Source: a virus. From it: 20,153 nt of DNA. This document shows, one piece after another, positions 15,761 through 20,153 of this stretch. Within the stretch, counting starts at the first letter, position 1. Each line of letters begins with the position of its first letter. The stretch is from positions 1 through 20,153 of the IMG/VR virus record IMGVR_UViG_3300032285_001058. The stretch is one strand, 5' to 3'. Position numbers and translations under genes: made by a program. The notes beneath the pieces are model-generated. The model had not been told where the DNA came from and ran no database searches. It saw only the letters and a list, made by a program, of their open reading frames with translations.

Positions 15761-16921
15761 ATGATTACTAATACTGGAAAAGACATTGTTTCAAAATACT
15801 TAATTGGTCAGACACCTGCCTATGCATCTTATCTTGCACTTGGCTGTGGATCAATCCCCATGAAAGAGTCTCACACCATCACTAGTGCCGAAGCTTTTGG
15901 GGTAGATGGTGTAGGGGGATTTGTGAATCAAAAAGCATTGGAGTTTGAAATGTTTAGAATTCCAATTATTTCTAGAGGGTATGTTAGCGAAAACGGAGTA
16001 TCTAAAATAATTTTTACAGGAGAACTTCCTACAACTGACAAATATAGCATTACAGAAATTGGAGTATATCCTGCCTCTAGCAATCCTGCTGCCAATATAG
16101 ACAGTTACGGAATATTCTCTTTTACTTCTGATGAAGGATGGATTTATAATAACGGTTCAGATACTGCCATTCCTTCTGTATCTGGAACGCTTGACCTATC
16201 GTCTTCTGCAACTCCAATTTTTCAAACAAACGTGGACAACGTTACCCTTAATACTGAAACAAGAAAATATAGGTATGAGCAACTAAGAATGTCTGGTAAT
16301 GGAGTGTATGTTCGTGGAGACTTTTCATCTGTAGATGTTTCTGGAAGTACGCCAACGGTCAGTGGAAATTATCTGTCGCTTTCAACTCCAAACATTAATC
16401 TTTTAAAGAGTAATCCAGAAGACGAACTTCGTTTGGCATTTTCTGTAATCAGTGCTAGTGAAGTAAACAACTCAATTCCAGATGAAGTAAGAATTGTTGT
16501 AAAGTTCCTTACTGCATCAAACTCCGAATATGCAACCATGACTAGCGTAACCTCTGGTGGTAGTTTGGTTGCAGGTGGCATTAATACTGGTAATCGGTAT
16601 ATAGTATCCAAGGTGGCTCTAGGTAGCTCAGGCTTTGATAAAACTTCTGCATTCAGCTGGGCTGCTGTAAATGCTGTAAGAGTATATATATCAACAGTTA
16701 ATGGATCATCCTCAACTTCAGATTTCTGGATTGGTCTTGACGGTTTAAGACTTGAAAATCTTTCTGATACTAGCCCACTCTATGGTTTGGTTGCATATAC
16801 TAATTTAAAAAATAGCGAATATTCAACTGTAGGTTCTGTAACGGAATACGCATCACCTGCAATCAAGCCATTGAATGCGTCTGGGTTAGTGGAGTTTAAG
16901 TTTGCACTGGATGTGAGTTAA
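15761..16921 (+). CDS. Tail fibre-type protein with C-terminal carbohydrate-binding-like domain
   Basis: This encodes 386 residues. The N-terminal ~120 residues resemble the attachment domain of many tail fibre and collar proteins: an opening ITNTGKDIVSKYLIG, YASYLALGCG, and the signature ITEIGVYPA at residues 97-105. Residues ~165-335 form a beta-rich domain with GVYVRGDFSSVDVSG, VRIVVKFLTASNSEY and a run ending in AVRVYISTVNGSS and FWIGLDGLRLEN. That run recalls carbohydrate-binding beta-sandwiches in which a Trp-flanked strand leads to a concluding LDGLxLE strand. It probably binds a host surface glycan. It has its own leaderless-type promoter and no Shine-Dalgarno, and its stop overlaps the next start by one base. 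The fibre role is inferred from the N-terminal signature and position. Confidence 0.68.
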   Translation: MITNTGKDIVSKYLIGQTPAYASYLALGCGSIPMKESHTITSAEAFGVDGVGGFVNQKALEFEMFRIPIISRGYVSENGVSKIIFTGELPTTDKYSITEIGVYPASSNPAANIDSYGIFSFTSDEGWIYNNGSDTAIPSVSGTLDLSSSATPIFQTNVDNVTLNTETRKYRYEQLRMSGNGVYVRGDFSSVDVSGSTPTVSGNYLSLSTPNINLLKSNPEDELRLAFSVISASEVNNSIPDEVRIVVKFLTASNSEYATMTSVTSGGSLVAGGINTGNRYIVSKVALGSSGFDKTSAFSWAAVNAVRVYISTVNGSSSTSDFWIGLDGLRLENLSDTSPLYGLVAYTNLKNSEYSTVGSVTEYASPAIKPLNASGLVEFKFALDVS

Positions 16922-17445
16922 TGCCAGATAATATTAAAAAAGTAACTATTGCAAATACAGATTTGCCAGCTATTCACCCAGACGGTAGTTATTTAATTAG
17001 ATTTAGAATTATTTCAAAAGATGCAGAAAAGTCTTCGTCTTGGTCAGCGACTCAAACAATATCAGTTCCTAACAGGGTTAGCAATGTGGTTTCTGGATCA
17101 ATAGTTTCAGATAATACTGGAATAACAATTGGATGGGATGCCAAAAGCCTGGCAACAAAGCCAAGTTTTGATATTTATTTAAAATGGACATATCCAAGTG
17201 GAACAGAAACATCATACACATATGTAGGAACTGTAAAGTCAAATAATTACTATACAGTGATTCCTTCACAAAGTGGTCAAAAAGCAACAAACGTCAACGT
17301 GGTGGTTCAACAAGAAACTAGCATAAAGCAGGTAGCATCTACAAATCAATCAACAAACCCAGTATTGGTTTATCAAGGGACCAATTCCACAACGGCTGTA
17401 ATTGTTGGATTGCCATCATCATTTGATGGTGGAGTTATAGCCTAA
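16921..17445 (+). CDS. FN3-like tail protein
   Basis: This encodes 174 residues. The ATG overlaps the preceding stop as TAATG. No Shine-Dalgarno is close by, so translation probably depends on coupling. The layout suggests fibronectin type III-like domains. A first partial module ends with YLIRFRIISKDAEKSSSWSA. A second begins with RVSNVV and continues with ITIGWDAKS, a Tyr-rich strand and a pattern ending in NVNVVVQQ. FN3 modules are common on phage tail proteins and are thought to mediate weak carbohydrate contacts or spacing. The C-terminal ~40 residues are Ser/Thr/Asn-rich and low in complexity. It likely works with the fibre protein encoded just before it. The FN3 assignment is by strand pattern only. 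Confidence 0.55.
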   Translation: MPDNIKKVTIANTDLPAIHPDGSYLIRFRIISKDAEKSSSWSATQTISVPNRVSNVVSGSIVSDNTGITIGWDAKSLATKPSFDIYLKWTYPSGTETSYTYVGTVKSNNYYTVIPSQSGQKATNVNVVVQQETSIKQVASTNQSTNPVLVYQGTNSTTAVIVGLPSSFDGGVIA

Positions 17446-17457
17446 CTTGTGCTATAA
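17435..17457 (+). repeat. Inverted repeat overlapping the next promoter
   Basis: TTATAGC (17435-17441) and GCTATAA (17451-17457) are perfect 7-base inverted arms around a 9-base loop. The left arm covers the last codons of the FN3-like gene. The right arm covers most of the -10 region of the following promoter. There is no T-run after it, so a terminator is unlikely. A protein binding here would block the promoter, so it is a candidate operator. In AT-rich DNA, chance is a real alternative. Confidence 0.4.
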
Positions 17458-17458
17458 T
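17450..17458 (+). promoter_or_regulatory. Extended -10 promoter, leaderless start for the lectin-like gene
   Basis: TGCTATAAT (17450-17458) is a perfect extended -10 element in the 22-base gap after the FN3-like gene. Nine bases separate it from the ATG at 17468, so any leader would be about 0-3 bases. No Shine-Dalgarno is present before the ATG. No clear -35 hexamer is found. Confidence 0.62.
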
Positions 17459-17467
17459 TAACTTACT

Positions 17468-17920
17468 ATGGCAACTATTCCAGTACCTCAGCGTGGTCAA
17501 CCAATTGACTTTAATTATATTTATACAATTGTGCAATCATTAAACGAACTAAGTTCGTCAATTGCCAATCAATCCAAACACATGAACTTTACTCACAGTG
17601 ATGGTACACAAGAAAGTATGGATGCCTCTACTATGGCGATAGATATTGCTCATCAAACTGTGGTCGGAACATCGGTATCTACAACTAAGCCATTTACAGG
17701 AACCTACCAGTTTAAAACAAAATTTAAAGCAACTCCGATTGTAACAATTACTGTTGTTCAAAATAATACCAGTGCTGGAAATGATGATGCCATTGTTCAG
17801 ATTACCAATACATCAGCCTCTCAGGTTGACTATCAAGTTGCATTTCCTGGGGCAAAGGCTAAGGCTGCTGCATCTGTTAGCGTAAATCTAATTGCTATTG
17901 GTTTAGCACAAAACAGTTAA
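17468..17920 (+). CDS. H-type-lectin-like tail protein
   Basis: This encodes 150 residues. The N-terminal ~45 residues contain a helix (FNYIYTIVQSLNELSSSIAN) that could form a trimeric coiled coil or attach to the tip. The C-terminal ~85 residues have the pattern of the H-type lectin fold: a strand before FKTKFKATPIVTITVVQ, a Ser/Asn-rich loop, VQITNTSASQVDYQVAF and a final VNLIAIG strand. Many phage tail proteins end in such a domain, which binds sugars. It is a good candidate for a short receptor-binding tip protein. It is transcribed from its own leaderless-type promoter, unlike most neighbours, which may allow separate dosage. The lectin assignment is by strand pattern and needs a profile search. 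Confidence 0.58.
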   Translation: MATIPVPQRGQPIDFNYIYTIVQSLNELSSSIANQSKHMNFTHSDGTQESMDASTMAIDIAHQTVVGTSVSTTKPFTGTYQFKTKFKATPIVTITVVQNNTSAGNDDAIVQITNTSASQVDYQVAFPGAKAKAAASVSVNLIAIGLAQNS

Positions 17921-17928
17921 GGAATAGT

Positions 17929-18459
17929 ATGCCAAAGGTTACTATGGAAGAGTACAATGCTGCTCCACCAATTGTGGGCAGTAAAAAGGTTTGGTTTTTA
18001 AATGGCAAACTGGTAAGATCACATCACATCAATCGCTCCAATGGGATAATGTCTGTTTATAACATTATTGATGATCAAATTGAAAGCTGCCTCATTTCTG
18101 ATTTTAAAAAGAATAGGCTTAGGGCTTACACTGTTGGAGAAACAGCAATCCTGGTTAATAGACATAAGAAGTATATGCCATCACTAATGAAACGAGGAGT
18201 CATTCCACATCCTACTGGTTCTCAAAAAGGTGGGGCAACTGGATGGCAGGTAAGAAGTTATTACTCAGAGTTGCAAGTTCGTGAGATCCGTGATATACTT
18301 GCAACATACCACATTGGTCAGCCACGCAAAGACAAATTAATTACCAATGACATTACACCTTCAAAACAGGAGTTGACAAGACGTATGGGAGATGGTATAC
18401 TTACATATACAAGGACAGACGACGGAAGATTTATCCCAGTCTGGACCGAATCAATTTAA
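17929..18459 (+). CDS. MerR-type winged helix-turn-helix protein
   Basis: This encodes 176 residues. Residues ~66-128 read as a MerR/excisionase-type winged HTH. AYTVGETAILVNRHKKYMPS gives the first helix and turn, LMKRGVIPHPTG the helix and proline bend, and SYYSELQVREIRDILATYHI the Tyr-rich strand plus following helix that mark the wing and second helix pair. The N-terminal ~60 residues are a separate beta-type segment (KKVWFLNGKLVRSHH) that I do not recognise. No effector domain or cysteine-rich metal site is seen. TAAGGA at 17918-17923 is a Shine-Dalgarno, five bases before the ATG. The gene separates tail genes from replication genes, so it may regulate the switch between them or act as a terminase- or excisionase-type DNA binder. 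Its 3' end carries a strong promoter. Confidence 0.65.
   Translation: MPKVTMEEYNAAPPIVGSKKVWFLNGKLVRSHHINRSNGIMSVYNIIDDQIESCLISDFKKNRLRAYTVGETAILVNRHKKYMPSLMKRGVIPHPTGSQKGGATGWQVRSYYSELQVREIRDILATYHIGQPRKDKLITNDITPSKQELTRRMGDGILTYTRTDDGRFIPVWTESI
18271..18299 (+). promoter_or_regulatory. Candidate upstream promoter inside the HTH gene
   Basis: TTGCAA (18271-18276), a 17-bp spacer and TATACT (18294-18299) with an extended -10 TG at 18291-18292 form a second sigma70-like element. It has the same geometry as the stronger one 102 bp downstream. The -35 matches consensus at four of six positions. Because it is inside a coding region and weaker, it may be coincidental. Confidence 0.35.
18373..18401 (+). 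promoter_or_regulatory. Strong sigma70-type promoter of the replication unit
   Basis: TTGACA (18373-18378, perfect -35), a 17-bp spacer, and TATACT (18396-18401) preceded by TG at 18393-18394 make a near-ideal promoter with an extended -10. It lies within the last quarter of the HTH gene. The expected start is near 18408, giving a ~67-base leader with AGGAG at 18466-18470 before the ATG at 18475. It would drive the two small genes and the DnaB-like helicase. It has the best -35 of any promoter in this window. Confidence 0.65.
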
Positions 18460-18474
18460 TCCATTAGGAGAGAT

Positions 18475-18681
18475 ATGGAAAACGAGAACACTAAAGTAAC
18501 AGTAGGTCTGGGATATACCCTGAACCTTGGCAACTTCCAGTCACTACGCATTGATGTGTCTGTTTCAGACAACAAGCGTGAGGGTGAGAATACCAACGAT
18601 GCATTTGAGCGTGTCTACAAGTTTGTAGAAGAGAAGCTCGCTGAAAAGGTGCGAGAGTCACAAGACGAAGCTGAAGCATAG
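18475..18681 (+). CDS. Small conserved-looking protein, function unknown
   Basis: This encodes 68 residues, with AGGAG at 18466-18470 four bases before the ATG. The N-terminal half is beta-type (TVGLGYTLNLGNFQSLRIDV) and the C-terminal half is an acidic helix (DAFERVYKFVEEKLAEKVRE). It is the first gene of the unit with the strong internal promoter, followed by another small gene and the replicative helicase, so a role in replication or early takeover is plausible. I recall similar short proteins beside replication genes in phages, but I cannot name a family or function. There is no signal peptide, membrane segment or catalytic motif. Codon choice resembles the helicase and major tail protein genes (for example CGT/CGC for most arginines). 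Confidence 0.6.
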   Translation: MENENTKVTVGLGYTLNLGNFQSLRIDVSVSDNKREGENTNDAFERVYKFVEEKLAEKVRESQDEAEA

Positions 18682-18684
18682 CAC

Positions 18685-18993
18685 ATGGCTGATCGCAAAG
18701 ACCGCATGGCTTTGCTCAGTCGCTACAGCAAGTTACACACTGTAAGGTATGAGCAAAAGCCATCCCTAAATCTAAATGTTGAGCAATGGGCAGCAGATGC
18801 CCTTATTGAATCATATGGTTTGCCAGAGTGCTATGACCTCTTGCATTACTATTTTGACACGGCTACCAGCCCCAGCTGGAAGTGGTTTGCAAACTACGCA
18901 GACAAAATCATTGACGGAAAAGCTTCCGTAGAACAAGATCTTAAGGAGAGAGCCGAACGCCGTTTAAGGGCTAAGGAGTGGCTAAATGAATAA
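18685..18993 (+). CDS. Small protein overlapping the helicase gene, function unknown
   Basis: This encodes 102 residues, starting three bases after the previous stop with no clear Shine-Dalgarno, so it is probably translated by coupling. Its last 8 bases overlap the helicase start. It is helical and basic at both ends (MADRKDRMALLSRYSKLH; DLKERAERRLRAKEWLNE). The middle holds several Trp, Tyr and Leu residues (SWKWFANYADKIIDG). Tight coupling to the helicase gene suggests a partner such as a loader or accessory factor, but no loader motif is recognised and I treat this as inference only. No membrane segment or enzyme motif is visible. Confidence 0.55.
   Translation: MADRKDRMALLSRYSKLHTVRYEQKPSLNLNVEQWAADALIESYGLPECYDLLHYYFDTATSPSWKWFANYADKIIDGKASVEQDLKERAERRLRAKEWLNE
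18973..18978 (+). promoter_or_regulatory. Ribosome binding site of the helicase gene
   Basis: AAGGAG (18973-18978) lies seven bases before the ATG at 18986, inside the preceding coding region. It supports 18986 as the helicase start, and the 8-base gene overlap suggests coupled translation. Confidence 0.75.
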
Positions 18994-20153
18994 CACCGAA
19001 TCCAAACTAATCTCTGCTGTTCTGGCAGACAAGCAGGTACACGTTCTGCTACAGGCAAACGTAGAAAACATTCTTCGTACCCATACAGATATCTGGACTT
19101 TCATCAGAAACTATTCAGAGGCAAACGGTACAGTCCCACCAGTATCTCTCGTAGTGGACAAGTTCCGTGACTTTGCTCCTGTGGATGGTATTGGTGCTAC
19201 CAAGTATCACCTAGAAGAATTACAGGCAGAGTTTCTAAATGATAGCCTGAAGGATGTTCTTCGTTCGACTGCTGCCGAGGTACAGGCAGGTCAGGGTACA
19301 AAGGCACTAGAAGACCTCATCCAGAAGACCTCAGAACTAAAGAAGAATACTGCTGTCATTCGTGACATTGATGCTACCGATATTGATTCTGCTGTTGCCT
19401 ACTTTGAAAACCTTGCTCGCCAGAATGAGTTAGGCTCTATTGGTATTAAGACTGGTCTTCCAGGATTTGACAACTATCTACCTGCTGGTATTACTCCAGG
19501 TCAGCTAGGCGTATTCCTAGCCTACCCAGGTATTGGTAAGTCTTGGTTCGCCCTTTACATGGCGGTACAGGCATGGAAGCAAGGTAAGTCACCACTAATC
19601 ATCTCACTTGAAATGTCAGAGACAGAGGTTCGTAACCGTGTGTTTGCTATCATGGGTGAGGGTCTATGGTCACACCGCAAGTTGAGCAACGGTCAGGTAG
19701 AGATTGAAGACCTAAAGCGTTGGCACAAGAAAGAGTTGCAGGGTAAGCCAGAGTTCCACATTATTTCAAATGACAATGGTGGAGAAGTAACCCCATCTGT
19801 TATTCGTGGCAAGATTGATCAGTATAAGCCAGACCTAGTTATTGTAGACTACCTACAGCTTATGTCGCCTAACCAGAAGTCAGACAATGAGACTGTTCGT
19901 ATGAAGAACCTTTCTCGTGAACTAAAGCTTATGGCTATTAGCGAAGAGATGCCTATCATTGCCATCTCATCTGCTACACCAGACGATGTTACCAAGTTGG
20001 ATACTGTTCCTACGCTTGGTCAAACTGCTTGGTCACGCCAGATTGCTTACGATGCTGACTGGGTTCTTGCTCTTGGTCGTGCCACCAACTCTGATATTCT
20101 TGAGTGTGTATTCCGTAAGAACCGCAATGGTTTTATGGGTGAGTTCTTAGTTC
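18986..20153 (+). CDS. DnaB-like replicative helicase, 3' end missing
   Basis: The frame runs open from the ATG at 18986 to the window edge (389 complete codons). Residues 1 to ~130 form a DnaB-type N-terminal helical domain. A linker follows, then a RecA-type ATPase domain from ~155. The P-loop is AYPGIGKS at residues 179-186, the AxPxxGKS/T form typical of DnaB. Walker B is LVIVDYLQLM with Asp288. ISLEMSETEVRNR matches the conserved DnaB ISLEM motif. A QTAWSRQIAYDADWVLAL stretch near the end corresponds to the sensor/arginine-finger region. It should unwind DNA as a ring hexamer at the replication fork. Arginine codons are CGT or CGC apart from an AGA at codon 41. The role is confident. A recombination helicase is less likely. 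Confidence 0.93.
   Translation, partial: MNNTESKLISAVLADKQVHVLLQANVENILRTHTDIWTFIRNYSEANGTVPPVSLVVDKFRDFAPVDGIGATKYHLEELQAEFLNDSLKDVLRSTAAEVQAGQGTKALEDLIQKTSELKKNTAVIRDIDATDIDSAVAYFENLARQNELGSIGIKTGLPGFDNYLPAGITPGQLGVFLAYPGIGKSWFALYMAVQAWKQGKSPLIISLEMSETEVRNRVFAIMGEGLWSHRKLSNGQVEIEDLKRWHKKELQGKPEFHIISNDNGGEVTPSVIRGKIDQYKPDLVIVDYLQLMSPNQKSDNETVRMKNLSRELKLMAISEEMPIIAISSATPDDVTKLDTVPTLGQTAWSRQIAYDADWVLALGRATNSDILECVFRKNRNGFMGEFLV

Noticed and set aside
1-20153. tRNA, CRISPR array, insertion sequence, integrase or attachment site
   Set aside because: I looked on both strands and saw no cloverleaf-like segments, regularly spaced repeats, terminal inverted repeats or recombinase motifs.

Overview
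This window is a stretch of a tailed double-stranded DNA phage genome, or of a prophage. It runs from the end of a probable major tail protein, through the whole tail-tip assembly block, into the start of the replication block. All genes are on the + strand and packed tightly, with several 1-8 nt overlaps. A very long tape measure gene and a two-gene tail chaperone set point to a siphovirus with a long flexible tail. The DNA is visibly AT-rich. Several starts look leaderless (a -10 box directly before ATG, no Shine-Dalgarno). The tape measure C-terminus has motifs I associate with actinobacteriophages. A moderate- or low-GC actinobacterial host, possibly a freshwater one, is my best guess, but this is inference and the host is not proven.

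Layout. 2-625: 3' part of the probable major tail protein, closed by an intrinsic terminator (642-677). 692-1393 and 1433-1750: two paralogous tail assembly chaperones. The long form (shared domain plus C-terminal extension) comes first and the short form second, each with its own extended -10 promoter. 1778-9571: 2,597-residue tape measure protein with an internal duplicated module. 9568-10290: Dit-like minor tail protein. 10290-15146: 1,618-residue hub/Tal-like protein with probable carbohydrate-binding-type insertions. 15148-17920: four smaller tail-tip or fibre proteins, including a TEIGVY-type fibre protein, an FN3-like protein and an H-type-lectin-like protein. Two of these four genes have their own leaderless-type promoters.

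17929-18459 encodes a protein with a MerR-type winged helix-turn-helix. It lies at the border between tail genes and replication genes. Its 3' end contains a near-perfect sigma70-type promoter (TTGACA, 17 bp, TATACT, extended -10), apparently serving the next transcription unit. That unit holds two small proteins of unknown function (18475-18681, 18685-18993) and a DnaB-like replicative helicase (18986 to beyond the window end).

How it fits together. Chaperones coat the tape measure protein while tail tube subunits polymerise around it. The Dit-like protein, hub and fibres build the tip that recognises the host. The HTH protein and embedded promoter may separate tail expression from replication expression. 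The points most worth following up are the chaperone pair, which seems to replace the usual programmed frameshift with gene duplication and separate promoters, and the recurring leaderless extended -10 promoters. No tRNA, CRISPR, integrase, insertion sequence or lysis gene is visible, and there is no gene-free stretch longer than about 70 bases.
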